A DNA stretch of 64,000 nucleotides from positions 1,612,001-1,676,000 of the forward strand of contig JALHQZ010000001.1 in NCBI GenBank assembly GCA_022841705.1, read 5' to 3'. The first letter of the stretch is position 1. Each line of letters opens with the position of its first letter. Below, piece after piece: positions 9,006 to 17,775 of the stretch. Below the pieces are notes generated by a model, which was not told the DNA's origin, searched no databases, and saw only the letters and a program-made list of their open reading frames with translations. Position numbers and translations under genes: made by a program. The DNA is from Pirellulales bacterium. GTDB taxonomy: Bacteria > Planctomycetota > Planctomycetia > Pirellulales > Lacipirellulaceae.

Positions 9006-9524
9006 TCACGGCTCCGCCGTGCGGGCGCCTTCGATTTCGCGGATGCGGTCCCGTAACTGCGAAGCGCGTTCGTAGTCTTCACCGGCCACCGCTTCTTTCA
9101 TTTCGCGGCGCAGGCGGATGAGTTGGGTTTGCTCTTCGGCATTGCGGAGGCCATGTTTGGGGCTCTTGCCGACGTGCCGGGTTTCGCCGTGGATGTTCAC
9201 CAGCAGAGGTTCCAGTTCACGGGAAAAGTGATTGTAATCGTGCGGGCAGCCGAGCCGGCCCTGCTTGCGGAACTCCAGGAAGCTGATGCCGCATACCGGG
9301 CAGACTTTTTCATCGAGCCGCGCCAGTTCCTCGGCCGTTTCGCCGACCGCCAACTGCTGGGCGATCAGCCCGGAAATAGCCGGCAACATTTCGGCCGCCT
9401 GCTCGCTAGTGGGCGCCAAAAACGCCTGGGCGCACTGCTCGCACAGATGCACTTCGTTCGCCTTCCCATCCACCAAATCGGTGATGTGAAAGGTGGCCGG
9501 TTTGTCACACTTTTGGCACTTCAT
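9006..9524 (-). CDS. mcsA: McsA, zinc-binding activator of protein arginine kinase
   Basis: A 172-residue protein of the McsA family, which binds and activates McsB. The N terminus carries CQKCDKPATFHIT and then CEQC, and the middle has CPVCG followed by a CPHD pair, giving two likely zinc-binding sites. The C-terminal 40 residues form a UVR (UvrB/UvrC) motif, LRREMKEAVAGEDYERASQL. The ATG at 9524 begins exactly at the first zinc motif (MKCQKC). It is followed on the same strand by mcsB. Confidence 0.92.
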   Translation of the reverse strand: MKCQKCDKPATFHITDLVDGKANEVHLCEQCAQAFLAPTSEQAAEMLPAISGLIAQQLAVGETAEELARLDEKVCPVCGISFLEFRKQGRLGCPHDYNHFSRELEPLLVNIHGETRHVGKSPKHGLRNAEEQTQLIRLRREMKEAVAGEDYERASQLRDRIREIEGARTAEP

Positions 9525-9766
9525 GCGATGAATCTCTGCTCCCCAGGGGATTCTATTGGGGCGCCCCCCTCTGTCAAGCCGAATCCGGCAGGAAGCCGTG
9601 ATTGTAAACGATTTCTGGGCAACGAGATACGGCGTGCTCCACCCCTTCCCGCCGCCTTCGTTGTGCGCGGTCGTAAGCATTGGTAAAGTGAACCCGCCGA
9701 GGTCGGTCTGGCTCCTACGGTGAGATCCACCATTGCCAGCCAGATCAGAAAGTCGGGCCGACGTTT

Positions 9767-11323
9767 ATGCACCACCCATCGCTCGCCGAATTCCGCCAAC
9801 TCGCCAAGACGGCCGACTACGTGCCGGTCTATCGGCAACTCGTGAGCGATACCCTTACGCCGGTCAGCGCGTTTCACAAGCTCGATGAAGGTAGCATCGC
9901 GTGCCTGTTTGAAAGCGTAATTGGCGGCGAAAAGGTGGGCCGGTACAGTTTTTTGGCGACCGATCCCTACTTGCTGCTCGAGGCCCGCGACCGCGAGGTG
10001 ACCGTCACCGAGTTCGGCCGGCCAGCGGGTGAACATGTTGAGGGCAAGTCGAAACAGTCCTCGCACACGGTCGAGAACCCGCTGCAAGCGCTGCGCGAAC
10101 TCATCGCCACCGTTAAAGTGGCCAAGCTCCCCGCATTACCGCCATTTGTCGGTGGCGCCGTTGGTTACGCGGGGTACGACACCGTGCGGTACGTCGAGCG
10201 GTTACCCAACGCCCCGACGGATGATCGCCAGTTGCCCGATCTGGCGTTCGCATTCTTTGACCACATGCTGGTGTTCGACAATGTGCGGAAGACGTTTTTT
10301 ATCATCGTGCTGGCGAAGACCGCCGGAGCGGATGCTGATGCTGCTTACCGGGAAGCGTGCAGCCGAGTCGATGCATGGCTCGCGCGGCTGACCACCGCAA
10401 ACGAAACGCTAACCCCGGCCGACATTGAAACTACCGGCGAACTGAGGCTCACCTACGAATCGAACTTCACACAAGCCGGTTTTGAAAGCGCGGTGAAGAA
10501 GTGCGTCGAGTACATCCGCGCCGGCGACATCTTTCAAGTTGTCATCAGCCAACGGCTGAAACTTCCGCTGAAGGCGCCGCCGTTTGAGGTGTATCGCACG
10601 CTGCGGGTGGTGAACCCCAGCCCGTTTATGTTCTTCGTGCGGATGCCGAGTTGTGCGCTTGTGGGCAGCTCGCCCGAGATTATGGTCCGCGTGGTCGAGG
10701 GCGAAGTCACCGTGCGTCCGCTCGCCGGCACGCGCCGCCGTGGCCGTGATGAGGCCGAGGACAAAGCGCTTGCCGAGGAACTGCTGGCCGACCCCAAAGA
10801 GCGGGCCGAGCATGTGATGCTGGTCGATCTCGGCCGGAACGATGTCGGCCGCGTAGCGCAATTTGGCAGCGTGCAGATTTCGGACGTGATGGTCATTGAG
10901 CGGTACAGCCATGTGATGCACATCACCTCGAACGTCACCGGCCAGCTAACGCCCGACCGCGACGCCTTCGATGCCCTGGCCGCGTGCCTCCCCGCCGGCA
11001 CGGTGAGCGGGGCGCCAAAGGTCCGCGCGATGCAAATTATCGACGAACTGGAACCCCACCGCCGCGGCCCGTACGCCGGCGCCGTGGGCTATATCGACTT
11101 CGCCGGCAACATGGACACCTGCATCGCGCTCCGCACGCTAGTCGCCCACGACGGCATCGCCTATGTCCAAGCCGGCGCGGGAATCGTCGCCGACAGCAAC
11201 CCGACAGCCGAGTACCAAGAAACCCTCGCCAAGGCTCGGGGACTGCTGCGGGCGATTGAGATTACGCAAGAGCGAATGCGGAATGCGGAAGGCGGAGTGC
11301 GGAATCAAAAATCCGAACGTTGA
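9767..11323 (+). CDS. trpE: Anthranilate synthase component I
   Basis: A 518-residue chorismate-using enzyme that makes anthranilate for tryptophan synthesis together with a glutaminase subunit (TrpG), which is not adjacent. The N-terminal domain has the LLES-like feedback region (SIACLFESVIGGEKVGRYSF). The C-terminal chorismate-binding domain shows RPLAGTRRRG, DLGRNDVGRVA, PAGTVSGAPKVRAM and YAGAVGYIDF, all diagnostic. The last 15-16 residues (RMRNAEGGVRNQKSER) are not family sequence: they are read from one arm of the inverted repeat at 11273-11390, which has extended the reading frame. Confidence 0.93.
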   Translation: MHHPSLAEFRQLAKTADYVPVYRQLVSDTLTPVSAFHKLDEGSIACLFESVIGGEKVGRYSFLATDPYLLLEARDREVTVTEFGRPAGEHVEGKSKQSSHTVENPLQALRELIATVKVAKLPALPPFVGGAVGYAGYDTVRYVERLPNAPTDDRQLPDLAFAFFDHMLVFDNVRKTFFIIVLAKTAGADADAAYREACSRVDAWLARLTTANETLTPADIETTGELRLTYESNFTQAGFESAVKKCVEYIRAGDIFQVVISQRLKLPLKAPPFEVYRTLRVVNPSPFMFFVRMPSCALVGSSPEIMVRVVEGEVTVRPLAGTRRRGRDEAEDKALAEELLADPKERAEHVMLVDLGRNDVGRVAQFGSVQISDVMVIERYSHVMHITSNVTGQLTPDRDAFDALAACLPAGTVSGAPKVRAMQIIDELEPHRRGPYAGAVGYIDFAGNMDTCIALRTLVAHDGIAYVQAGAGIVADSNPTAEYQETLAKARGLLRAIEITQERMRNAEGGVRNQKSER

Positions 11324-11390
11324 CGATTGCTCAAAAGTTTACACTCGCCCCCTTTTCATTCCGTATTCGGCATTCCGAACTCCGCATTCG
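11273..11390. repeat. Inverted repeat overlapping the trpE 3' end and yqgE start
   Basis: Arms at 11273-11305 and 11358-11390 are inverted over 33 bases with about six mismatches, built from GCGGAAT/GGCGGAG units. The left arm lies inside the trpE reading frame and supplies its C-terminal tail. The right arm ends on the base before the yqgE ATG, so it occupies the yqgE translation-initiation region. Confidence 0.85.
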
Positions 11391-11945
11391 ATGAAATCCC
11401 TCGCCGGTCATCTTCTGGTTGCTTCGCGGAAGTTACGGGACCCTAACTTCCGGCTGACCGTGGTCTACATTCTCGAACACAATGAAGACGGCGCCTTGGG
11501 CGTGGTGCTCAATCGGCCCGCCGATCGGACAGTGCGGGAAGTGTGGGAAGCGGTGGAGTTTGAGCCGTGCGATTGCGAGCAGCACCTGAATCTCGGCGGC
11601 CCCGTGCAAGGCCCGCTCATCGCGATTCACACCTGCAAGAAATTCGCGGACAAAGAACTCCCCACCAGCGGGCTCTATGTTTCGATGCAAAAGGAAACCG
11701 TCGATCCGCTAGTGCGACAAACGAAACACCCGTTCCGCCTCTACACCGGCAACAGCGGATGGGGCGGCGGCCAGTTGGAAGGCGAACTCAAAGTGGGCGG
11801 GTGGTTGGTGACGCCGGCGAAACTCGACGATGTGTTTGCCGACCCCGCGAAGTGTTGGTTCGATGTCACCAGGCGGATTGGGCTCTCGATTATGCTTCCC
11901 GGGGTTTCGCCCGATGAGGTGCCGGAAGATCCGACGGTGAATTAG
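11391..11945 (+). CDS. yqgE: YqgE/AlgH family protein (UPF0301)
   Basis: A 184-residue protein of the widespread YqgE/AlgH (DUF179) family. It begins SLAGHLLVASRKLRDPNF, followed by VVYILEHNEDGALGVVLNRP and GGPVQG, which are the conserved blocks. It ends with a typical GYAGW-like segment (GNSGWGGGQLEGEL). The biochemical function of the family is not established. The ATG at 11391 directly follows an arm of an inverted repeat, so no ordinary Shine-Dalgarno is seen. Confidence 0.9.
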   Translation: MKSLAGHLLVASRKLRDPNFRLTVVYILEHNEDGALGVVLNRPADRTVREVWEAVEFEPCDCEQHLNLGGPVQGPLIAIHTCKKFADKELPTSGLYVSMQKETVDPLVRQTKHPFRLYTGNSGWGGGQLEGELKVGGWLVTPAKLDDVFADPAKCWFDVTRRIGLSIMLPGVSPDEVPEDPTVN

Positions 11946-12023
11946 CGATGCCGGCTAGTGCGTTACAATTGATATCTGAGCACAAACAACCAGATTCTCA
12001 GTTGGTTGTCTTTAGATGGTCAA

Positions 12024-12662
12024 ATGACTAGAAGTAGTACTCTTTTGGCCTTGTGTCTTTTGGGAGTTGGTTGCGGTGGCAATCTAGACTCCATGTCCCG
12101 AGACGCAACTACACCCGGGATGGAAAGGTACAAGTATCAATGCTGGGAAGGAGGGCCGCACATTATTCTGCCGAATTCGGTTGCTAACAGATGGAACGGA
12201 CATGTGATGACGAAAATTCCCCTTGACCCTTCGACTGACTACGGCCGCGCTTGCCGCATTGAAAGAGCTTACGGGTTCATCGAAGTTGGAGATGGAAAGG
12301 GCCTCGTGATGCGAGATCCACCGCTTGTGGCCTGGGATCCCTCATCCAGCAGCGATCACTCGCAGACATTTTTCATCCTGAATGAGTGGACGAATGAAGC
12401 CCTTGATGATCTGCTTGATCGGGCGAAGCAAGAAGTCGAATTCAAAGCTTCGCCTGAAATTTGGGAAATTCCCACGGGTGGTCTTCGAATGATCTACGCA
12501 GGAGACGATTTTCAGGGCTCTGTAGCAGGCAGGATTGATATTCCGGCATCCGCCGGCAAATACTCACTTGTGGCTGGTGAGTATAAGGAGAAAGAGGGGA
12601 ATGTGATCGTACTGAAACTCCTAAAAGCCAAGTCGCCGTATGAACGCTCCGACGGTGCGTAG
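12024..12662 (+). CDS. Lipoprotein of unknown function
   Basis: A 212-residue protein starting MTRSSTLLALCLLGVGCGG, a signal peptide with lipobox LGVG-C, so it should be lipid-anchored. I do not recognise the mature domain. It contains a central stretch of short beta-type segments (GFIEVGDGKGLVMRDPPLV). Its codon use and wording look less GC-biased than its neighbours, with many A/T-ending codons, a hint of transfer. The in-frame ATG at 12024 was chosen for the signal peptide. It converges with the hydrolase gene, their ends 6 bases apart. Confidence 0.65.
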   Translation: MTRSSTLLALCLLGVGCGGNLDSMSRDATTPGMERYKYQCWEGGPHIILPNSVANRWNGHVMTKIPLDPSTDYGRACRIERAYGFIEVGDGKGLVMRDPPLVAWDPSSSSDHSQTFFILNEWTNEALDDLLDRAKQEVEFKASPEIWEIPTGGLRMIYAGDDFQGSVAGRIDIPASAGKYSLVAGEYKEKEGNVIVLKLLKAKSPYERSDGA

Positions 12663-12668
12663 TACGCG

Positions 12669-14747
12669 TCAGCGCACCGGCGGCGCGAAAATCGGCGTTG
12701 CCGGCGTCTGCACCACTGGTGATTGAGCGGCCGTGCGAATCACCGGCTCGGGCTGATCGGTGACAATCGCCCCCTCCGCCGCGAAGGGCAACCGGTCGAG
12801 TTCGCTCATCTGCTCCAACAAAATCCGGCGCACTTCCAGCACGCTTTGCGGGTGGCGATGGACCGACACGTGGTCGGATGGCACGGTGATTTGCGACGCC
12901 AGTTGTGGCAAGCCTTCTAGCCGGGCGCTCTCGAGCGAGACCACGCCGTCCCCTTCGCTGGCGAAGTAGCGGTACCACTGGTCGTTTGGCGCAGCGCCCA
13001 CGATGTTGTGGTACCGCACCCACGGTCCGGGCTGGGCGCTCAGCAGCGCCGGCAGGACGGCGGAATCCGGCGCGAGCGAATCAATACTCGTACTAATTTG
13101 CAGCGGGGCGTTGGGGCGGAAGAAGTTGGGGTTGCGCGCTACCACTTGCTCGCGGCCTGCCATCAATCGCATTGGGGTTTTAATGAGTTTGTTCCCGAGC
13201 CAGCGCGTGGTGCTATTGGCGAAGTCGCTGCCGCGGTGCGGTGTGCCGATGGTGACCACCCGCTTCACACTGGGGCTCGGGCGAAAGAAGTACGTCGTTG
13301 CGAGACACTGCTTGATGTCCGGATCGGCCTGCAGTTCTTGAAAGTTGCGATCGGAGTTAATCGCCCAAAATTGCTGACCGCTCTCGACGGTTTGCAAGCG
13401 CGAGACGAGCCCGCCCATGCTATGCCCCACCAACACCATTTGGTCGAGCGCCGGTTGTCGCCGTTCGGGATCGACCGTGTTGCGGAAGCGAGTCAGGTCA
13501 TCCCGCATTTGCCCGGCGCTCACCCAAAACGGTTGGCCGGTGGGGTACAAGTAAAACCAAAACTGGTAGCGGTCGCGGACCGCGGGGTCGCTCCGCAGGT
13601 CGTTGAACATTTCCATCCATGTGATGGGGCTGGACCACAAGCCATGCACCATCAACACGGGCATTTTGTTGGGATCGTACGGCTCCACCATGTACAGTCC
13701 TTGCCGCATCCGCAGTTCTTCGGGGTTGAAGAGCCCCGTGGTGGAAATCAGGTTGTCTTGCAGTTCGGGATAGTTGAGGAAGAATGCCAGCGGCGTGCTG
13801 AGATCACTCTCCATCGGCGTGTTGCGGTCGTTCACCACCAGGCCCGGCGACGTGAGCGGGTCGTGCAGTTCCAGGGTCAGAGATGGCGCATTGGGGTCAG
13901 CATTCGCGGCGTTCGGATCGCGCACCCGTAGGAACGCGGTAATCGGGAACGCCAGTTTCGGCGGATAGAACTGCTCAGTGGGCTCGGCGTTTTCATGCGG
14001 TCGACGAATCGCGATTAGCGGAACGCCTAAGCCGTAGGTGTGATAGTGATTCCGCAACCCATTCACCTGATAATCGCTGACGAACTCAAACCGGTCAAAA
14101 TCATCCGCGTGCCAACCGCGGCTGAAGTGCTGCACGTCGAGCTGACAGGTGTGGTTGGTGGTCTTAAGGGTGCGACGGTCACCGGGATGCAGTTCGCCTT
14201 CTTGCTTCACGATCCTGAGCAGTCCTTCGAGCGATTGGTTGTACAAATCGCACGCCCCGCGGAACTGCGGGTCATACGGATTGCACGCGGCGCCCGATTG
14301 CTGATCGAACAAGTATTGGTAGGAATGCAGGATGGCGGTGGTGTAAAGTTCGAGCGCTACTTCCCGATGCATTTTCTCGGCATCTTTAGCGCCGAGGTAG
14401 GCGAGCTCACTAACGGCGTACTCGTGTTCGTGCCGCGATTCTTGCGTGGCGAATGATTGCACCTGCTGAATGAGCGCCGCGCGATTGCCGCCAAGCTGCT
14501 GATCGAGATTGTACCGCCGCAGCATTTGCATCGTGCGGGCGGAGGGCTTGGCCCCTTTCGGGTTGAGCACATCCAGTGTGGTCGCCAGCGGGTTATTCGG
14601 CGTCTCGCGCACCGCCACCCAGCTCGACTTCTGCGTGGAGACACACCCGCTGCTCACCAGTAACAGCGCGGCGAGCAAGATGATTTCAGCGCGCAGCAGC
14701 CGACACCCGAAAAGGAAGCTCCCGTGAATTTGCTGATGCTGCACCAA
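12669..14747 (-). CDS. Large lipoprotein alpha/beta-hydrolase
   Basis: A protein of about 692 residues. The N terminus has a hydrophobic helix and lipobox (ALLLVSSGCVS), so it is a predicted lipoprotein. About 300 residues of unrecognised helical and mixed sequence follow. The C-terminal half is an alpha/beta-hydrolase: the strand VLMVHGLWSSPITW (oxyanion region), the nucleophile elbow LVGHSMGGLVSR, VVTIGTPHRGSDFA, and a late His in PSDHVSVHRHP. The arrangement resembles lipase/PGAP1-like acyl hydrolases. There is no ATG near the signal peptide; TTG at 14747 or GTG at 14744 are the only starts that keep the lipobox. The substrate is unknown. Confidence 0.8.
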   Translation of the reverse strand: MVQHQQIHGSFLFGCRLLRAEIILLAALLLVSSGCVSTQKSSWVAVRETPNNPLATTLDVLNPKGAKPSARTMQMLRRYNLDQQLGGNRAALIQQVQSFATQESRHEHEYAVSELAYLGAKDAEKMHREVALELYTTAILHSYQYLFDQQSGAACNPYDPQFRGACDLYNQSLEGLLRIVKQEGELHPGDRRTLKTTNHTCQLDVQHFSRGWHADDFDRFEFVSDYQVNGLRNHYHTYGLGVPLIAIRRPHENAEPTEQFYPPKLAFPITAFLRVRDPNAANADPNAPSLTLELHDPLTSPGLVVNDRNTPMESDLSTPLAFFLNYPELQDNLISTTGLFNPEELRMRQGLYMVEPYDPNKMPVLMVHGLWSSPITWMEMFNDLRSDPAVRDRYQFWFYLYPTGQPFWVSAGQMRDDLTRFRNTVDPERRQPALDQMVLVGHSMGGLVSRLQTVESGQQFWAINSDRNFQELQADPDIKQCLATTYFFRPSPSVKRVVTIGTPHRGSDFANSTTRWLGNKLIKTPMRLMAGREQVVARNPNFFRPNAPLQISTSIDSLAPDSAVLPALLSAQPGPWVRYHNIVGAAPNDQWYRYFASEGDGVVSLESARLEGLPQLASQITVPSDHVSVHRHPQSVLEVRRILLEQMSELDRLPFAAEGAIVTDQPEPVIRTAAQSPVVQTPATPIFAPPVR

Positions 14748-14834
14748 GTCGGCAGGACGTTATGCCGACATTCGGCCGCCCGCTCCGCGAAGGTAAGAAC
14801 TAAAGTTTTGCGGAGGACTTGTACCTAAAAGCAA

Positions 14835-14866
14835 ACGCGGCGGTCAAGCTAGCTTGACCGCCGCGT
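14835..14866 (-). terminator. Perfect 32-bp palindrome downstream of csrA
   Basis: Bases 14835-14850 are an exact inverted copy of 14851-14866 with no spacer; the centre is AGCTAGCT. On the minus strand it lies 66 bases after the csrA stop and is followed by TTGCTTTTAGG. It is best read as the csrA terminator, or as a binding site, in front of the next minus-strand gene. Confidence 0.75.
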
Positions 14867-14931
14867 GGCGCCTGCAAAGGGGGAACTGGCCCAATGGCAA
14901 CAGGCCGATTCCCCTGCTGGGGTGGATCCGT

Positions 14932-15189
14932 CTAGGCGGGGGTGGCGCCCAGGAGGGGCGCGATGCGGTTGTGGGTGACCATGTAAGGAATACGGTCAGC
15001 GCCTTCTTCGGCAGGGATTTCGAGTTCGAATTCCTTCACAGCGGCTTCCAATTCGCTGCGGAGGATGCGCACGTCACGCGGGGCTTCCACCGCAATGGTG
15101 ACGCGATTGCCCGCAATGCGACGGACTTCAATGGTGACGTTCTCTCCAATGCGAATGCTTTCGCCCGATTTGCGGCTCAGTACCAACAT
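14932..15189 (-). CDS. csrA: Carbon storage regulator CsrA
   Basis: An 85-residue RNA-binding post-transcriptional regulator that binds GGA motifs near ribosome-binding sites as a dimer. It begins MLVLSRKSGESIRIGENVTI, the invariant CsrA start, and has VRIAVEAP-like and VRILRSEL blocks. The C terminus (about 15 residues after the usual end) is longer than in E. coli CsrA (61 residues), as is common in planctomycetes. No flagellar genes are adjacent. Confidence 0.95.
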   Translation of the reverse strand: MLVLSRKSGESIRIGENVTIEVRRIAGNRVTIAVEAPRDVRILRSELEAAVKEFELEIPAEEGADRIPYMVTHNRIAPLLGATPA

Positions 15190-15549
15190 GTTTCCAACCC
15201 TTAATTCCGTTAAGTGGAGTGCGAGATTCCCTCGTCGCGGGAAGTGCGATCGCGCGTTGCGACTTGTTTACGAAATGCAAGGCCCATGCCAATCGAACAC
15301 CAAGCGAGTTCAAGTTGCTAGACTTGAGTTTCTCTCGGCATTTTTTGCATCTTTCCACAAGGCATTCCGCTGGCGCTGATAGCAGTACGGAGCCCAGGCC
15401 GTCCCGGATTGAGATTCGTTCCGGGATTGAGACGCTCGCTGCCTCGCAGAATTGCTGGTTTACGCTCCGCACCAGAAGTGCTAGTTTGCAGATGCTGGTC
15501 ACGAGGGCAGCGGTGCGAACTGAAAACAACCAAGCGTGCGGCTCCAAAG
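15190..15549. other. Divergent intergenic region, csrA / M24 peptidase
   Basis: These 360 bases hold no gene I can support. They should carry the csrA promoter (leftward) and the peptidase promoter (rightward). One small direct repeat, CGGATTGAGA and GGGATTGAGA, occurs about 17 bases apart near 15405-15433; its meaning is unknown. Confidence 0.4.
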
Positions 15550-16656
15550 ATGTCACAAATCTCGCTCGACCAGTCGGCAATCAAACGGCGGCAAGCCCGC
15601 TTGGCGGACTGGCTCTGCCAGCGCGACCTCACCGCGGTGCTGGTGACTCGACCAGAAAGCGTGACCTGGCTGACCGGGGCGTACATTGGCCCGCAGTTCC
15701 CGATGTTCGCCACGGCTTCTGCCGCAGGCCGGGTAGTTTTGGCCCTGCCGAGCCGCAAGCAGTCGCTCCCCTGCGTGGCGGACGAAGTGGTGAGCTACGT
15801 CGAAAAATACCTTTCCACGAACCGCGATTCGTACGAAAACATCGCTGCCGCCACTGCCGCTCTGCGTGCAGCGACGGAGTTTAGCGGCCCGGTTGGCGCC
15901 GAACTCACCAGCGCTTCCCACGCTACGCTCACCGCCTGGTCGGCCGATTGGCACGATTTCGACGCCGATTTCTTCCAACTTCGCCGCCGCAAGGAGGCCG
16001 ACGAACTGGCCCTAATGCGGCAGGCGAATGAAGCGAACCGGGCGATGTACGCCCTAGCACGCGAAATCATCCGCCCCGGCGTGAACGAGCTGGACCTTTA
16101 CCGCGAACTGCACTCCGTCGCCGTGCAAACACTGGGCGAACCGCTCAGCTATTTCGGCCAGGATTTCCAGTGCGCCGCCCGGGGCGGGCCGCCGCGGAAT
16201 CGCGTGGCGCAGTCGGGGGAACTTTACATCCTCGATCTTGGCGTGGGCCTCCGCGGCTATCACACCGATAACGCCCGCACGATTGCGGTCAGTGGCGAAC
16301 CAACCGCGGCCCAGCGAACCGCGTGGGAAAGCATCATTCCGGTGTTTGCAATGGTCCAAGAAAAAATTCGCCCCGGCGTGAGCTGTCAGGCGGTCTACGA
16401 AGACGCTCAGCGGATGCTGGCAACGGCGCCAGTGGGAGTGTTCAACCACCACCTCGGCCACGGTGTGGGACTGGCTCCTCACGAGGGTCCGCACCTAAAC
16501 CCCAACTGGGACGACACGTTTGAAGTCGGCGATTACTTGGCCATTGAACCCGGCTTGTACGCCGAAGGGCTGAACCACGGCATCCGGCTCGAAAACAATT
16601 ATATGGTGACCGAAACCGGGGTCGAACTGCTGACCGATTGGCCGCTCGAGTTGTGA
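15550..16656 (+). CDS. M24 family metallopeptidase (Xaa-Pro aminopeptidase-like)
   Basis: A 368-residue two-domain protein: an N-terminal creatinase/prolidase-like domain (residues about 1-130) and a C-terminal pita-bread metallopeptidase domain. The five expected metal ligands are visible: Asp229 and Asp240 (LDLGVGLRGYHTDNAR), His304 (LGHGVGL), Glu333 (IEPGLY) and Glu348 (RLENNYMV). It should therefore be an active two-metal aminopeptidase that releases residues before proline, or a prolidase. The ATG at 15550 was chosen since homology begins shortly after it. It stands alone and acts in the cytoplasm, as no signal peptide is seen. Confidence 0.88.
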   Translation: MSQISLDQSAIKRRQARLADWLCQRDLTAVLVTRPESVTWLTGAYIGPQFPMFATASAAGRVVLALPSRKQSLPCVADEVVSYVEKYLSTNRDSYENIAAATAALRAATEFSGPVGAELTSASHATLTAWSADWHDFDADFFQLRRRKEADELALMRQANEANRAMYALAREIIRPGVNELDLYRELHSVAVQTLGEPLSYFGQDFQCAARGGPPRNRVAQSGELYILDLGVGLRGYHTDNARTIAVSGEPTAAQRTAWESIIPVFAMVQEKIRPGVSCQAVYEDAQRMLATAPVGVFNHHLGHGVGLAPHEGPHLNPNWDDTFEVGDYLAIEPGLYAEGLNHGIRLENNYMVTETGVELLTDWPLEL

Positions 16657-16733
16657 CCCACGGTTCGTCTTGACCCACATTCACGCGATTCACTACGCTG
16701 CCCGGCGCAAATCGTCACCTGCTAGCATCGGGG

Positions 16734-17564
16734 TTGTTCGTGCTGAGTCGCCGTTCATTGCTCGCTGGATTTGCCGGCATGCTAGCCTCGTGCGGCGCGC
16801 CCGCATTCGCACGGTCGCGCGCCACCTGGAAGGACCAGCGGCAGGTCGGGCCGTTTCTCGTCAGCGCTGCGTTCAATCTCTCGCCCCATCGCGCGATACT
16901 GGCGGAGCTCGAAGTCTTGCAAGCGGAATTACAACGCATCCTCGCGCTCAGGCCCGGATCGCAATCAATCGAAGTGTTGCTCCTGGCGAGCGCCGCCGAT
17001 CACCAAACCTATCTTGCGGAGCGCTATCCGTCGGCACCGTATCGCCGGGCGCTGTTTGTCGAGCAAGGTGCGCGACTAAGTGTGATTGCTTATGATCAAC
17101 CGGAGCTGGCCGTCGATCTGCGTCACGAAGCAACACACGCACTCTTGCATAGCGATGTGCCGCGGCTGCCGTTGTGGCTCGACGAAGGGCTTGCCGAATA
17201 CTTCGAGCCAGCCGCCGCCGACCGGGTGTTCGATTCGCCGCACCTCTCGCCGCTGCGCTGGGACCTGCGGCTCGGACGCCTGGTTGCACTGCGGGAGCTG
17301 GAGCACAAGTACGAATTGCAGTCCCTCACCGAACGCGACTACCGGTTCGCCTGGGCCTGGACCCATTTTCTGCTGCACGGTCCGGAGTACGCCGCCGAAG
17401 CACTGTGGGCAAACCTCGCCGCGTGGCGCGCCGGCGAATCGGGCCGACTTTTCAGCAAATTGCTAGCAGCGGCGGCGCCCAGCTACCAAAGCGAGTTCGT
17501 TGCCCACTTCCGCCACTGGCGCCGCCCCGCGGAGCTTGTGTCCCAATCAGCCGCCACGCGCTAG
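16734..17564 (+). CDS. Exported gluzincin-like metalloprotease
   Basis: A 276-residue protein with a twin-arginine-like signal (LSRRSLLAGFAGMLASCG), which also ends in a Cys that could be lipidated. The mature part has HEATH (zinc ligands and catalytic Glu) followed about 20 residues later by DEGLAEYF (third ligand Glu), the gluzincin arrangement seen in DUF1570-like peptidases. There is no ATG; TTG at 16734 or GTG at 16740 must start it. The last seven residues (SQSAATR) and the TAG stop are encoded inside the inverted repeat at 17548, so the native C terminus has probably been replaced. The substrate is unknown. Confidence 0.72.
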   Translation: MFVLSRRSLLAGFAGMLASCGAPAFARSRATWKDQRQVGPFLVSAAFNLSPHRAILAELEVLQAELQRILALRPGSQSIEVLLLASAADHQTYLAERYPSAPYRRALFVEQGARLSVIAYDQPELAVDLRHEATHALLHSDVPRLPLWLDEGLAEYFEPAAADRVFDSPHLSPLRWDLRLGRLVALRELEHKYELQSLTERDYRFAWAWTHFLLHGPEYAAEALWANLAAWRAGESGRLFSKLLAAAAPSYQSEFVAHFRHWRRPAELVSQSAATR

Positions 17565-17629
17565 CGTCCGGTTTCTCACGCAGCAGTCAGCCTTGTGTTG
17601 GACAACCGGGGGCTAGCGCGCAGCGGCTG
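17548..17629. repeat. Inverted repeat, copy 2 of the 6529 family; contains a stop codon
   Basis: Arms at 17548-17573 and 17604-17629 are inverted with four mismatches in 26 bases. The left arm plus flanks is identical for about 30 bases to the left arm at 6529. It carries the TAG (17562-17564) that ends the metalloprotease gene. Confidence 0.85.
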
Positions 17630-17775
17630 TTGGCCCGCGGCGTTAAGCTTTAACACTTCGCGTGGTTCTCAGCGTTGTACCGGTCAAACGATACTCGACT
17701 CAATCAGCATCTATTGCCGATTGTCATCCCTGAGAGGAAGCGCATGTCTTGGCAAATCGACGTCGGGGGGTGGTC

